A stretch of 64,000 nt of DNA from WAOL01 sp964399035 (GCA_964399035.1 CAYNPH010000037.1:24799-88798), one strand, 5' to 3'; numbered from the stretch's first letter, positions 1 to 9,196 are shown. Numbers and translations are program-made. The notes: a model not told the origin generated them from the letters alone.

Positions 1-94
1 AAGCACCCTCATGAGATCCTCACTGCTGACCCCTAATTACGGTGAGGGCCTTTACTTAGGGGCTGGGTTAGTAAGTTACTAAATCTAATTACAG

Positions 95-168
95 CAATTC
101 TTTATTTTTCAAGTAAATTACGTTTCCCGGCGCCCGGGCCAGCCGGGCTTCCCAACGATTTGGGGGAG
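95..168 (+). promoter_or_regulatory. promoter and hairpin leader of the Opp ATPase genes
   Basis: A T-rich TATA-like box CTTTATTTTT lies at 100-109. It is followed by a GC-rich dyad, CCCGGC (126-131) with GCCGGG (142-147), and a small perfect hairpin CCCAA (151-155), loop CGAT, TTGGG (160-164). The ribosome binding site GGGGGAG (162-168) overlaps the 3' arm of that hairpin, so folding would partly hide it. The first ~95 bases of the window show no supported gene, although CAT at 10-12 could be the start of a leftward gene that leaves the window. Confidence 0.4.
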
Positions 169-174
169 TAAGCG

Positions 175-1128
175 TTGACGTTGCTTGAGGTCAAGGACCT
201 GCACGTGCATTACAGGACGCTGAAGGGGGTAGTCAGGGCTGTTGAGGGAGTCACCTTCGAGTTAGGGAGGGGTGAGGCTTTAGGAATAGGTGGTGAGTCC
301 GGGTGCGGTAAGTCGACCCTTGCTTTCGCGCTCATGAAGCTGGTCCCTCCTCCCGGCAGGATCGTTAAGGGTAAGGTCATCCTAGACGGGAAGGACTTGA
401 CGGGGCTACCGGAGGACACCCTTAGGAAGGAAGTGCGGTGGAAGGAAGTAAGCATGGTTTTCCAGGGAGCGATGAACGCGTTATGCCCGGTCTTCACCAT
501 AGGTGATCAGCTTGCTGGACCGCTAATGTATCATCAGGGGATGAGCAGGAAGGAAGCGTTGGAGAGAGCCGCTAGGGCCCTAGAGATGGTTGGGCTGCAT
601 CCCGACATGCTGAGGAGGTACCCTCACGAGTTGTCGGGGGGTCAGAAGCAGAGGGTGGTGATAGCTATGGCGATACTGCTGAATCCTAAGCTAATAATAG
701 CTGACGAGCCCACCACTGCCCTCGACGTGATCGTGCAGGCGCAGATAATGAACCTATTCAAGAAACTTAAGAAGGAGCTGTCATCATCCCTTGTCTTCAT
801 AACGCACGACCTCAGCCTCATAGCCGACATAGCGGATAAGGTAGCGATAATGTACGGGGGTAAGTTAGTGGAGTTCGGGCCAGCGGAGGAGGTCTTCATA
901 GAGCCGAAGCACCCCTACACTCACTTACTCCTGTCAAGCATACCTAGGATAGACAGGAGGACTAAGCTAACGTGGATCCCCGGGACCCCGCCCGATCTAA
1001 GGAACCCGCCGCCTGGGTGTAGGTTCTGGCCCAGGTGCCCGCACGCCATGGACATATGTAAGAGGGAGGAACCACCCATAGTGGAGTTAGGGCGGGGTCA
1101 TAGGGTGCTCTGCCACCTATACGCTTGA
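175..1128 (+). CDS. Opp/Dpp-family ABC transporter ATP-binding protein (OppD/DppD-like)
   Basis: This is a cytoplasmic ATPase of a peptide/oligosaccharide importer of the Opp/Dpp class. Visible motifs are Walker A GESGCGKST (about residues 40-48), a Q-loop (VFQGAMNAL), the signature LSGGQKQRV and Walker B LIIADEPTT. The C-terminal extension carries the family's Cys pattern (GCRFWPRCPHAMDIC and a final Cys), which binds a [4Fe-4S] cluster in some DppD proteins. At 317 aa it has normal length. The TTG start at 175 sits six bases after GGGGGAG. The partner ATPase follows two bases after the stop. Binding protein and permeases (3468-7493) lie beyond an opposing regulator. In crenarchaea this class also imports di- and oligosaccharides, so the substrate is open. 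Confidence 0.9.
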   Translation: MTLLEVKDLHVHYRTLKGVVRAVEGVTFELGRGEALGIGGESGCGKSTLAFALMKLVPPPGRIVKGKVILDGKDLTGLPEDTLRKEVRWKEVSMVFQGAMNALCPVFTIGDQLAGPLMYHQGMSRKEALERAARALEMVGLHPDMLRRYPHELSGGQKQRVVIAMAILLNPKLIIADEPTTALDVIVQAQIMNLFKKLKKELSSSLVFITHDLSLIADIADKVAIMYGGKLVEFGPAEEVFIEPKHPYTHLLLSSIPRIDRRTKLTWIPGTPPDLRNPPPGCRFWPRCPHAMDICKREEPPIVELGRGHRVLCHLYA

Positions 1129-1129
1129 G

Positions 1130-2203
1130 GTGATGCACGTGCCCACCCCAGGCAAGGAATTGCTGGTAGTGGAGAACCTGAAGAAGTGGTTCCCCGTCAG
1201 AAGGTCGCTAGCTGACGTCCTAGCCGGGAGGGAAAGGAGGTACGTGAGGGCAGTTGACGGCATCTCGTTCACCGTGGTGTGCGGCGAGGTATTCTGCTTG
1301 GTGGGCGAGTCGGGTTGCGGGAAGACGACGACGGGCAAGCTCATCGTGAGGGCCTTAAGACCCACCTCAGGCAGGATGCTGTACAGGGTTAGCGAGGAAG
1401 CTATTAACGAGTTGAGGGCCCTCCACGTGCGCTTGGAGGACAACTCATTCATCGATTTAGCAGGTCGCTTCAGAGGTAAGGCAGATAAGTTGCTAAGGCG
1501 TGAAGTGCAGATGATCCTTCAGGACCCGTACGGGTCGCTCAACCCAAGGCAAACCATACGCGACGTGCTTGAAGAGCCCCTAATAATCCACGGCGTCGGG
1601 AGATCCAGGGACGAGCGCCTCGAACTAGTTGTGAAGGCGCTTGAGGACGTCAAGCTAACTCCGCCTGAGGAGTTCCTCGACAGGTACCCGCACCAGCTCT
1701 CGGGAGGGCAGAGGCAGAGAGTCAACATAGCTAGGGCCCTCCTCCTCAAGCCCAAGTTAATAGTTGCTGACGAGCCCGTCTCGATGCTCGACGTCTCCAT
1801 AAGGGCTGAGATCCTCCAGCTCATGCTGGAACTCAGGGACGTTAAGAACCTGACGTACGTCTTCATAACGCATGACTTAGCCGTAGCTAACAACATCTGC
1901 GACAGGATAGCCGTGATGTACCTGGGCAAGATAGTTGAGTTAGGCCCCGCTACCGAAGTAATACGTAATCCCCTGCACCCCTACACGAAGGCATTAATAG
2001 CTGCGATACCGGAGCCGGATCCACGGAAAGGTAGGGCAATAAGGGAGGTACCCATCAAGGGTGAGGTCCCGAACGCCGTGAACGTGCCTCCTGGGTGCAG
2101 GCTTCACCCGAGGTGCCCTTACGCTGAGGAGCGCTGCAGGCGTGAGGAGCCGGAGCTTAAGGACGTGGGCGGCGGGCACCTAGTTGCGTGCCATCTATAT
2201 TAA
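1130..2203 (+). CDS. Opp/Dpp-family ABC transporter ATP-binding protein (OppF/DppF-like)
   Basis: This is the second ATPase of the Opp-type importer, expected to pair with the 175-1128 product under the permeases. It shows Walker A GESGCGKTT, Q-loop LQDPYGSLNPR, signature LSGGQRQRV and Walker B LIVADEPVSMLD. The C-terminal oligopeptide-transporter extension again has a Cys set (GCRLHPRCPYAEERC, then a Cys near the end). About 60 residues between Walker A and the Q-loop form an insertion typical of archaeal OppF (357 aa in total). The GTG start at 1130 follows the previous stop by one base, with an ATG three bases on; both ATPases should be translated from one message. Confidence 0.9.
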   Translation: MMHVPTPGKELLVVENLKKWFPVRRSLADVLAGRERRYVRAVDGISFTVVCGEVFCLVGESGCGKTTTGKLIVRALRPTSGRMLYRVSEEAINELRALHVRLEDNSFIDLAGRFRGKADKLLRREVQMILQDPYGSLNPRQTIRDVLEEPLIIHGVGRSRDERLELVVKALEDVKLTPPEEFLDRYPHQLSGGQRQRVNIARALLLKPKLIVADEPVSMLDVSIRAEILQLMLELRDVKNLTYVFITHDLAVANNICDRIAVMYLGKIVELGPATEVIRNPLHPYTKALIAAIPEPDPRKGRAIREVPIKGEVPNAVNVPPGCRLHPRCPYAEERCRREEPELKDVGGGHLVACHLY

Positions 2204-2261
2204 GGTACTGTAAAGTAAGCACGCCTCATGCGCGAGTCACTCACCCCTAACCGCTCCCGCG

Positions 2262-3260
2262 TTACTGCCCCGACACGGACTTCTTCTCGAGCATACGTAT
2301 GAACCGCGACACCGTTATGTCGATTATGTCCTCCGCTATGGTGGCTATGAGGTCTAACTCGTTAAGTATTCCCTGCATGCTTAGCGGTGCTTCCTTCCTC
2401 ATGCTCATGACCTTCCTCCTAAGCTCCCTCCTCATCTCGAGGATTCTCGACGCCGCCTTCAGGTTGACGCGCCTGTACGCGTAGAGCGTGTCGAAGATTA
2501 TTTTGCTAGATAGCCTGAAGAGTTCGAGCAACGCGTCCCTTATGGGCTCCATTTCTACCCCTTGGAGTATCCGCACGCTCCTGTCTAGGGCGTCACCCAC
2601 ATGCTCTATCGAGCGTATGAGCATCGCTATGTCAAGCAACTCCCTAGCATAGCTAACGTCCTTCTCAAGCAGTTTAGTCATTATGGTCCTCTTAGCCAGC
2701 CTGAGCCCCAGGAAGAAGAGCCTATCTAACTCGTCATCGCCTCTAAGCACTTCCTCGCCGTACCTCGTGTCCCCTGTCTCGATGAGCCTCTCAACGTACG
2801 AGTACATGCCCTCCAGAACCTTAATCATCCTGTTAATGACTTCATCGAAGCTAACGACGCTCTCTGATATCGCGATCTTAATCACGACCTCGTTACCCTC
2901 ACCCTCCACCACCACAACACCGGGTAGCTTGGAGGAAACATCGCTAAGGGCTGGTGTAGGCCCCTCAAGCTCCAGTGAAATCACGTCGTGTCCCTCCGTG
3001 TAGCACCCGGAAACACACCTATCCACTAGAACCCCGCAGTCACTGGCCTTCAGCCTAACCACGGGCTCGACAGGCTTACTGGCCTCAAACTTTCTGGGCC
3101 TTATGCAGATATAGCCGGACTTATCGAAGAGAACATCAACAGTGTCTCCGGGGGAAATCCCTAGGAGGTCCACCCACTTCTTAGGGAGGGTGACGGCGTA
3201 TGACTTCTCACCCACCCTGATTACCTTTCTTGTCTCCAGCCAGGACAAGGTAGGCACCAC
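2262..3260 (-). CDS. AbrB-domain/PhoU-like regulator (phosphate uptake regulator family)
   Basis: Residues ~10-55 form an AbrB/SpoVT-type swapped-hairpin domain (VIRVGEKSYAVTLPKKWVDL, then a GDTVDV turn). Residues ~120-325 are helical and PhoU-like, with acidic, metal-binding style helices. Archaeal proteins with this order are annotated as phosphate uptake regulators. Here no phosphate transporter is adjacent; the gene sits, opposed, between the ATPases and the binding protein/permeases of the Opp system, so it may control that system instead (inference). The GTG start at 3260 has no clear ribosome binding site and is probably leaderless, with an inverted repeat just upstream. Confidence 0.8.
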   Translation of the reverse strand: MVPTLSWLETRKVIRVGEKSYAVTLPKKWVDLLGISPGDTVDVLFDKSGYICIRPRKFEASKPVEPVVRLKASDCGVLVDRCVSGCYTEGHDVISLELEGPTPALSDVSSKLPGVVVVEGEGNEVVIKIAISESVVSFDEVINRMIKVLEGMYSYVERLIETGDTRYGEEVLRGDDELDRLFFLGLRLAKRTIMTKLLEKDVSYARELLDIAMLIRSIEHVGDALDRSVRILQGVEMEPIRDALLELFRLSSKIIFDTLYAYRRVNLKAASRILEMRRELRRKVMSMRKEAPLSMQGILNELDLIATIAEDIIDITVSRFIRMLEKKSVSGQ

Positions 3261-3266
3261 ATATAC

Positions 3267-3300
3267 TTAAGGATAAGTAAGTAATATGCTTATTCCTTAA
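3267..3300 (-). promoter_or_regulatory. inverted repeat at the promoter of the AbrB-PhoU gene
   Basis: TTAAGGATAAG (3267-3277) faces CTTATTCCTTAA (3289-3300): an inverted repeat matching on all but one bulged base. The spacer holds the TATA-like sequence (CATATTAC read leftward) at the distance expected for the leaderless GTG at 3260. An operator for autoregulation by the AbrB-type domain is a reasonable inference. Confidence 0.35.
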
Positions 3301-3400
3301 TCTCATGAAAGTAACGTGTAAGTTACATGGTGATCGAAGAATAATAAAGTTAGTAGTTAGGTGCTTCGGTAACGTATACTGTTAGTAACTTACTTTCCTT

Positions 3401-3460
3401 ACATATAATGTAATACCAGAGCGTCTTTATCGAGACCTCACCCCCTACTTAGGTGGGGGT
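3401..3460 (+). promoter_or_regulatory. promoter and leader hairpin of the substrate-binding protein gene
   Basis: A TATA-like ACATATAATG lies at 3401-3410, about 58 bases ahead of the ATG at 3468, giving a leader of roughly 30 bases. The leader contains ACCCCC (3440-3445) and GGGGGT (3455-3460), a 6-bp GC-rich stem. The ribosome binding site GGTGGGGGT is the 3' arm. Folding would occlude ribosome binding. Confidence 0.4.
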
Positions 3461-3467
3461 AAATATT

Positions 3468-5423
3468 ATGCGTAGGTACCTCCCACCGATTCTAGCGTTG
3501 GTGTTGGTAGCATTAACCGTAGCCGCGCCCTTGGCAATGACGGTCAACGCCCAGGGAGTTGAGGTGGTTCTCGCCACACCAGCGTGGAAGACGCTGAACC
3601 CGCTAACCTACAGGACCGTGTATGACGACATTGTGCTGGGGAAGATATACGACACCCTAGTCAGGAAGTGGGTTGACGGAGTAACTATTAAGCCTGAGAT
3701 AGCGGCTAGCTGGGAGTTCAAGCACGAAGGCAACAACAAGGTGCTGATATTCCACCTAAGGAAGGACGTGGTGTGGCATGATGGTCAGCCACTCACCGCT
3801 GATGACGTGGTCTACACCATTAACTTAGTGAGGAGCAAGCCTCAGGTCTACATAGCGCCCAGCAAGTACGTTTATGAGGGCCTCCTCAACGTGACGGAGC
3901 CCGACAAGTACACGGTTGAGCTGACGTATGACGCGACGAAGGCCGCGGCGGACAGGTTCCTGCTCGAGGCCTTCACGACGCTCTACATAGTGCCGAAGCA
4001 TATCTGGGAGAAGCTACCGGACACCACGGCCTCCCTGAGCAAGCCTGAGGACATGGTTGGTTGCGGTCCCTTCAAGGTTGTTGAGGTTAAGCCAGGGCAG
4101 TACGTGAAGCTAGTGGCTTTCGATAAGTTCTTCAGGGGCAAGCCGGAGGTTGACTCACTCCTCATTAAGGTGGTCAGCGACAGGAACACCTTCGCGATGA
4201 TGGTTAACACTGGTGAGGTTGACGCAGGGTACTTCTACTTCTTCGGCAAGCTCCTTGAGTCCCTGCAGAAGACCGTTGCTAACAACCCCAACATTAAGAT
4301 CTACAGGTGCCCGTCAACGTCAATACACATGCTAGTCCTGAACATTCACAAGCCGTTCTTCCAGAACGTGGAGTTCAGGAAGGCGATAGCGTACGCCATC
4401 AACGTCACTGCCATAGTGACTAAGTACTACGGCAAGGACGGGGCGATACTGGGCACGATGGGCTTCCTAGGGCCAAGGTTCGGCAACTACTCATACTACG
4501 TGCCTAAGGAGGAGGTCTACCCGTACAACCCCGACCTAGCTAAGAAGATACTCGACAAGCTGGGGTATAAGGACGTCAACGGCGATGGCTGGAGGGAGAC
4601 GCCGGACGGCAAGCCACTAGTGCTCGACCTAATAACTAGGGCGCCGGGTGACTCCTTCTTCAGGGACGCCATAGCTGACGAGATAGCTAACTACTTAGCT
4701 AAGGTAGGGATTAAGGTGCAGGTAGAGAAGCTGGCCAGCTCCGTCTACTGGTCAAGATGGGGCAAGATGTCCTATGACATGGCTATCGTGGGTTACGTGC
4801 CTCACAGCCCGCTAGCCCTCAGCTGGTTCACCACCGGCGACCCCGGCAACGTCGTCAAGTACAGCAACCCAGTGTATGACGCCCTAGTAAGTAAGTTCGT
4901 CACTAGCGGCGACCCGAAGTACGCGTGGGAGGCTGAGAAGATACTGATAAAGGAGTGCTTCCTCATAGGCCTCTACCACCCGATAGTCGCCACGCCGTAC
5001 AGGGTCGACAAGTTCAAGGACTGGATAGCGAGCCCCGTAGGCTTGACCGCGGGCTTCTGGTCCGTGCTGGGATCTAAGCTAGTGCTAGGCAAGGAGGGCC
5101 CTGTAGAGTTCAGCGCGCAGGCACTAATTAAGAACTGCCGCCTACCCACTAAGGAAGAGTTAGTGAAGCTCAACCCGGACCTAGCCGGCACGACACCCAC
5201 CGTAACGACCGTGACGAAGACCTCCGCAACAACCATAGTTAAGTCCGGCACCACCACGGTCTACAAGACCGCCACCGTAACCGAGACGAAGAAGGAGGTC
5301 AGCACCACGACAGTCACTACGACCGTCGCTGGCGGTACTAACACAGGCCTCATCGCCGGAGCGATAATAGTGGGCATAATAATAGGTCTGATAATAGGTT
5401 TCGCAGCTTTCAGGAGGAAGTGA
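3468..5423 (+). CDS. extracellular solute-binding protein, family 5 (Opp/Dpp type)
   Basis: This is a lipid-free archaeal binding protein of an Opp-type importer. Residues 1-29 are a signal peptide (basic MRRY, then a hydrophobic stretch ending near NAQG). The body has family 5 features: LNPLTYRTVYDD, the WHDGQPLTADDVVYT motif and RKAIAYAINV. The last ~80 residues are a Thr-rich stalk, a glycine-rich membrane helix (TGLIAGAIIVGIIIGL) and a basic FRRK tail that anchors it outside. I moved the start to ATG 3468: the upstream in-frame GTG at 3453 lies in the ribosome binding site, and ATG gives a clean signal peptide. Ligand not determinable: peptides or oligosaccharides. Confidence 0.9.
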   Translation: MRRYLPPILALVLVALTVAAPLAMTVNAQGVEVVLATPAWKTLNPLTYRTVYDDIVLGKIYDTLVRKWVDGVTIKPEIAASWEFKHEGNNKVLIFHLRKDVVWHDGQPLTADDVVYTINLVRSKPQVYIAPSKYVYEGLLNVTEPDKYTVELTYDATKAAADRFLLEAFTTLYIVPKHIWEKLPDTTASLSKPEDMVGCGPFKVVEVKPGQYVKLVAFDKFFRGKPEVDSLLIKVVSDRNTFAMMVNTGEVDAGYFYFFGKLLESLQKTVANNPNIKIYRCPSTSIHMLVLNIHKPFFQNVEFRKAIAYAINVTAIVTKYYGKDGAILGTMGFLGPRFGNYSYYVPKEEVYPYNPDLAKKILDKLGYKDVNGDGWRETPDGKPLVLDLITRAPGDSFFRDAIADEIANYLAKVGIKVQVEKLASSVYWSRWGKMSYDMAIVGYVPHSPLALSWFTTGDPGNVVKYSNPVYDALVSKFVTSGDPKYAWEAEKILIKECFLIGLYHPIVATPYRVDKFKDWIASPVGLTAGFWSVLGSKLVLGKEGPVEFSAQALIKNCRLPTKEELVKLNPDLAGTTPTVTTVTKTSATTIVKSGTTTVYKTATVTETKKEVSTTTVTTTVAGGTNTGLIAGAIIVGIIIGLIIGFAAFRRK

Positions 5424-5448
5424 GGGCGCGGTAATCCTCCCAAACGAT

Positions 5449-5472
5449 TAATTTTTCTTCTGCTTTGCTTTG
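5449..5472 (+). terminator. T-rich terminator after the binding-protein gene
   Basis: TAATTTTTCTTCTGCTTTGCTTTG begins about 25 bases after the stop at 5423. It is a pyrimidine-rich, T-tract stretch as used by archaeal RNA polymerase. It could lower expression of the permease genes relative to the binding protein rather than end transcription fully. Confidence 0.45.
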
Positions 5473-5540
5473 ACACGAGGCAATCAATGCAGCCGTAGGT
5501 CAAAGCGTAGCCCTCCCACCATCAGCAGGCGGTGAGCAAC

Positions 5541-6530
5541 ATGAGCAGTAGTAGGGGTATGCTGGGGTACGTCCTCGCTAAGCTACTGCACAGGCTAGCC
5601 ACACTTGTCTTCATAATGGCGCTCATCTACATATTAATGCGCCTCGCCCCCGGAACCCCTTTCGACCAGTACTTAGCTATGGGTAAGTTAACTAGGGAAC
5701 AGTACGAGTACCTCCTCATGAAGTGGGGTTACAAGGACAACATACTCGTGGGTCTAGGTAAGGTTATTTACGGGATGTTTACCCTCTCCCTATTCAAGAT
5801 GAACTCACCCGTGTGGAACCAACCCATCCTTGAGCTAGTCACTACTAGGCTAATCAATACGTTGGGCCTCATAATCTCAGCCTACCTCCTCGGCTCCATG
5901 CTCGGCATGCTTCTGGGGCTGTACACCGCGAGGAAGCACGGCACCAGTGGTGAGGCAGTGATTCTCTGGGGAGCCCTTGTCTACAGGTCCTTACCGGTCT
6001 TCTGGTTGGGTATGATATTCCTGTACTTCCTCTCCTACATAGGCGGGTTCTTCCCCTTCACCGCCACCTCAGAGATAAGTCCCTCCAATATCTTCCACTA
6101 CGTTGTTGACTGGTTCTGGCATAGCATACTCCCCCTAATATGTCTCTCGAAGCTCGCCGCGGTCGGTTACCTCTTCACAATAAGGAACATGATCATGGAC
6201 GAGATGTCCAACGACTACGTAACCACGTTGAGGGCCGTGGGGTACAGCGAGCACGTCATCCTCGAGAGGTACGTGATGAGGCACATAATGCCTCCCGTCA
6301 TCACCATGATGGCGATAGATATAGGCTTCCTCTTCGGCGGTGCCGTAGTTACTGAGACCGTATTCAACTACCCCGGTATGGGGCGCTTGATCTACGATGC
6401 GATATGGAGTAAGGACTACCCGGTCGTTCTGGCAGCGTTCTACATAGTCGCGTTAGCCGTGATTATTTCCGTCACCATAGCTGAGATAATGTACGCGTAC
6501 CTAGACCCGAGGATAAGGGCTACGAGGTGA
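5541..6530 (+). CDS. Opp/Dpp ABC transporter permease (DppB-like)
   Basis: This is an inner-membrane permease of the Opp-type importer. It has about six membrane helices, beginning with the family's first helix followed by RLAPGTPFDQYL. The EAA coupling loop is visible near residues 230-260 (TTLRAVGYSEHVILERYV), and FNYPGMGRLIYDAI is the usual DppB C-terminal block. I prefer ATG 5541, preceded by GGTGA, over the in-frame GTG at 5532. It works with the DppC-like product of the next gene and the ATPases at 175-2203. Confidence 0.9.
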   Translation: MSSSRGMLGYVLAKLLHRLATLVFIMALIYILMRLAPGTPFDQYLAMGKLTREQYEYLLMKWGYKDNILVGLGKVIYGMFTLSLFKMNSPVWNQPILELVTTRLINTLGLIISAYLLGSMLGMLLGLYTARKHGTSGEAVILWGALVYRSLPVFWLGMIFLYFLSYIGGFFPFTATSEISPSNIFHYVVDWFWHSILPLICLSKLAAVGYLFTIRNMIMDEMSNDYVTTLRAVGYSEHVILERYVMRHIMPPVITMMAIDIGFLFGGAVVTETVFNYPGMGRLIYDAIWSKDYPVVLAAFYIVALAVIISVTIAEIMYAYLDPRIRATR

Positions 6531-6536
6531 TGCGTG

Positions 6537-7493
6537 ATGGTTGACAAAGTGCGTGGTGTGGTTGCTGGGCACTCGAGGGTTAGTGGGCGGGGCCTCGCTC
6601 ACGCCCTCTCAAGGCTTGAGGACCCGCTGTACTACGTCCTCCACCATCGCATGGGGGTCGTTGGCGTCGCCATACTGACCTTCATCGCGATAATGGCGTT
6701 ATTCCCGCAGCTCTTCACGCCCTACGCACCCACGCAGATATTCGAGCAGAACTTCGCGCCCCCATCCTCCCAGCACCTCTGCGGCACTGACTATGAAGGG
6801 AAGGACGTGTGGACCCAGATAATATACGGGGCTAGGGCATCCCTGCTCGTGGGATTCATAGCCACAATACTCACCATAGCTATAGGCGGCTTCATAGGAG
6901 TGCTCTCAGGGTACTACGGAGGCGTCCTTGATAACCTCTTAATGTTCTTCAGCGACTCACTCATGCTCCTACCCTCACTCCTCCTACTGATAGTGTTCGC
7001 GACCATGTTCAGGAACGGTTTCATAGTCGCTAAGCTCACGGGCGTGGGGAGATGGACCCTCTGGGACACCGCCATAGTGATCGCGTTAATCGCGTGGCCA
7101 TCGACCGCCAGGATGGTTAGGGCGCAGGTAATGCAGCTTAAGAACAGACCGTACGTGGAGGCAATAAGGATAATCGGGGCCGGGCCCTGGAGGATAATGT
7201 TCAAGCACATACTACCCCAGACAACCCCACTACTCCTCTCAAGGATAACCGTGCTGACACCGGGCTTCATGGTAACCGCAGCCTCCCTCTCCTTCCTTGG
7301 TCTAGGGGATCCCAACACCCCGGACTGGGGATACGTGATGTACACTGCCTACAAGAACATGTTCACGGTAGTCACGGAGAATAACTGGTTATGGATAGTG
7401 CTCCCCGGGTTACTCCTAGCGATTACCGTGATGGGGTTCATATGTGTTGGTGAGGCAATAGACGATTACCTGAACCCGAAGCGCAGGAGGTGA
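6537..7493 (+). CDS. Opp/Dpp ABC transporter permease (DppC-like)
   Basis: This is the second permease of the Opp-type importer. It shows the DppC N-terminal helix and extracellular block (FAPPSSQHLCGTDYEGKDV), the helix-turn GARASLLVGFIATI, the coupling loop EAIRIIGAGPWRIMFKHILP and the LSFLGLGDPNTPDWG block near the end. These features fix the subfamily. ATG 6537 follows GAGGTGA with normal spacing; an in-frame GTG lies three bases earlier. The gene begins six bases after the dppB-like stop, so the two are translationally linked. Confidence 0.9.
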   Translation: MVDKVRGVVAGHSRVSGRGLAHALSRLEDPLYYVLHHRMGVVGVAILTFIAIMALFPQLFTPYAPTQIFEQNFAPPSSQHLCGTDYEGKDVWTQIIYGARASLLVGFIATILTIAIGGFIGVLSGYYGGVLDNLLMFFSDSLMLLPSLLLLIVFATMFRNGFIVAKLTGVGRWTLWDTAIVIALIAWPSTARMVRAQVMQLKNRPYVEAIRIIGAGPWRIMFKHILPQTTPLLLSRITVLTPGFMVTAASLSFLGLGDPNTPDWGYVMYTAYKNMFTVVTENNWLWIVLPGLLLAITVMGFICVGEAIDDYLNPKRRR

Positions 7494-7499
7494 GCTCAC

Positions 7500-8210
7500 A
7501 TGGCGGAGGAGGTTAAGCAGGCGCGGCACCGCATAACTGGGAAGGCAGTGGTAGCGCTACACGTCATCACCGCAGCAGCCATCGCGGCCGCGGCAGTAAC
7601 TACGGGGGGAGCGACCCTTCAGGGGGCAGCGTTCATGGTGTTCGCGGCGCTACTGAACTGCGCGGCTGCCGTAGCCAGCGCTAAGAGGGCGTACGGAACA
7701 GCCGCTATCGTGGCAGGGATGCAGCTAATATCATCACCCTTAGCGATCCTCACCAGCCCCTACTACGTCATTATTTCGTTGCTGTTGCTGGCCTCAACGT
7801 CGCTTTCAGCCTACCTAGCAATAACTGAGGGAAGTTCGGAGGCGATGGGGAGGTACGTAAGGCTCGGTGCGGCAGCGTACCTGGTGGGTGTGGGGATAGC
7901 GTTGGCGGTGGCGGCATTGACGTGTCAGCCGTCGCCGGACCTGTTCAGGGTTGCTGCCTCCATGGCTGAACGCAGGTTAATTACGTGGCGCGTGCTGGGA
8001 GTTCTGGCTGGCTTAGCCCACATGCTCGCGGCCCGCTACGTGCTTAAGGGTAGGCTAATCCATTACCTCCTGTGCATCGGGATGTTCGTGTCCCCCATTT
8101 TCCTTCTAGCTCAGGCCCTCCAAGCACCGCCTGCCGTGGTGTGGGCTCAGGTAGTGGTGGTGCTCGAGGCATATGCCCTAGGGTTCAACGCGGCTAGGGG
8201 GGCCGTCTAG
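7500..8210 (+). CDS. polytopic membrane protein of unknown function
   Basis: This 236-aa protein is almost entirely hydrophobic, with about seven predicted membrane helices rich in Ala, Leu and Val and a short charged N-terminus. I recognise no family. It starts at ATG 7500 after AGGAGGTGA, six bases beyond the DppC-like stop, and ends one base before the sugar kinase start. It therefore belongs to the transporter-kinase transcript and may be an accessory to uptake, but nothing in the sequence proves it. Confidence 0.6.
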   Translation: MAEEVKQARHRITGKAVVALHVITAAAIAAAAVTTGGATLQGAAFMVFAALLNCAAAVASAKRAYGTAAIVAGMQLISSPLAILTSPYYVIISLLLLASTSLSAYLAITEGSSEAMGRYVRLGAAAYLVGVGIALAVAALTCQPSPDLFRVAASMAERRLITWRVLGVLAGLAHMLAARYVLKGRLIHYLLCIGMFVSPIFLLAQALQAPPAVVWAQVVVVLEAYALGFNAARGAV

Positions 8211-8211
8211 G

Positions 8212-9171
8212 ATGGGAACCGCACCACGCTTCGTTGTAGGGGTGGACTGTGGTGCCACAAGCACTAAGGCAACAGCCTTCGAAGTACTTGGCGATGGATC
8301 GCTAAAGCCCCTAGCAAGGGTCGTCTGCGGCCCCTCGAACCCCGCCTCCACGGATAGGGCTGTCGGGCAGGCTAACATAATGGAGTGCTTAAGGAAGCTC
8401 GCGGAGGAGACTGGCTTAAGACGCTTCGACCTAGTTGCGTTCTCAGCGGCTGGGACGGGACACGGAGCGTGGAGGAACTACTACGTGGAGGCGGTGCTTA
8501 ACACGGGATTAGCTGATAAGGTGATGGTCTTCGAGGACTACCTAGTAGCGCATTACGCGTGCTTCGAAGGGGGGCCAGGGATAGTTGCGATATCGGGGAC
8601 CGGTAGCTCAGCCTATGGGGTCGGTAGGGGCGGGACGGAAGTGAAGGTCGGTGGGTGGGGCCACCTAATAGATGACGGCGGGAGCGCATGGCACGCGGGC
8701 AAGGAGGGCATTAAGGCCGCCCTCAAGTATCTGGATGGCCGGGGACAGTACACGTCACTGTTAGGCAGGTTGGTGCATTACCTAGGACTACGTGACTTAG
8801 GGGACGTAATAACTAAGGTGTACGGGGATAAAGCGCCCAAGACGCTAATAGCGGGATTCGCTAGGTACGTGGTTGAGGAGGCCATTAAAGGAGATGATGT
8901 TGCTGTCAACATTATTGAGGAGGAAGCCCGTGAAATAGCGGAACTCCTCCTCGCAGCAAGGAAAATGCTTAACGATAATGAACTACCGCTGTGTGTTGTT
9001 GGGGGCTTCTATGAGGGTGCGGGGGAGTTGCTACAACCGCACTTGCTCAAGGAGTTAGGAAATCATGGAATTAGTAAGGACTCCCTCGTAGAGGCTTCAC
9101 TAAGCATGGAGGAGGCGGCGGTTAAGCTATCGCTGAGCAAAATCTTGGTGTCAAGCGCAGTTAGCCCGTAG
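8212..9171 (+). CDS. BadF/BadG/BcrA/BcrD-family sugar kinase (hexokinase or N-acetylglucosamine kinase-like)
   Basis: This is an ASKHA-fold kinase. It has the phosphate-1 loop GVDCGATSTK at the N-terminus, phosphate-2 AISGTGSSAYG, and GGWGHLIDDGGSAW, a block characteristic of N-acetylglucosamine kinases and of the broad hexokinase known from Sulfolobus tokodaii. At 319 aa the length fits. It lies between the importer genes and a GH38 alpha-mannosidase, so phosphorylating released mannose or another hexose in the cytoplasm is the likely job (inference). The BadF name comes from an activator family; no reductase activator Cys motif is seen here. Confidence 0.8.
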   Translation: MGTAPRFVVGVDCGATSTKATAFEVLGDGSLKPLARVVCGPSNPASTDRAVGQANIMECLRKLAEETGLRRFDLVAFSAAGTGHGAWRNYYVEAVLNTGLADKVMVFEDYLVAHYACFEGGPGIVAISGTGSSAYGVGRGGTEVKVGGWGHLIDDGGSAWHAGKEGIKAALKYLDGRGQYTSLLGRLVHYLGLRDLGDVITKVYGDKAPKTLIAGFARYVVEEAIKGDDVAVNIIEEEAREIAELLLAARKMLNDNELPLCVVGGFYEGAGELLQPHLLKELGNHGISKDSLVEASLSMEEAAVKLSLSKILVSSAVSP

Positions 9172-9196
9172 CCAATCAATATAATGCCATGGGAAT

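Noticed and set aside
1..12. Possible leftward gene starting at CAT (10-12)
   Set aside because: Only four codons are visible, so although GAGG lies ahead on that strand the evidence is too thin to call.
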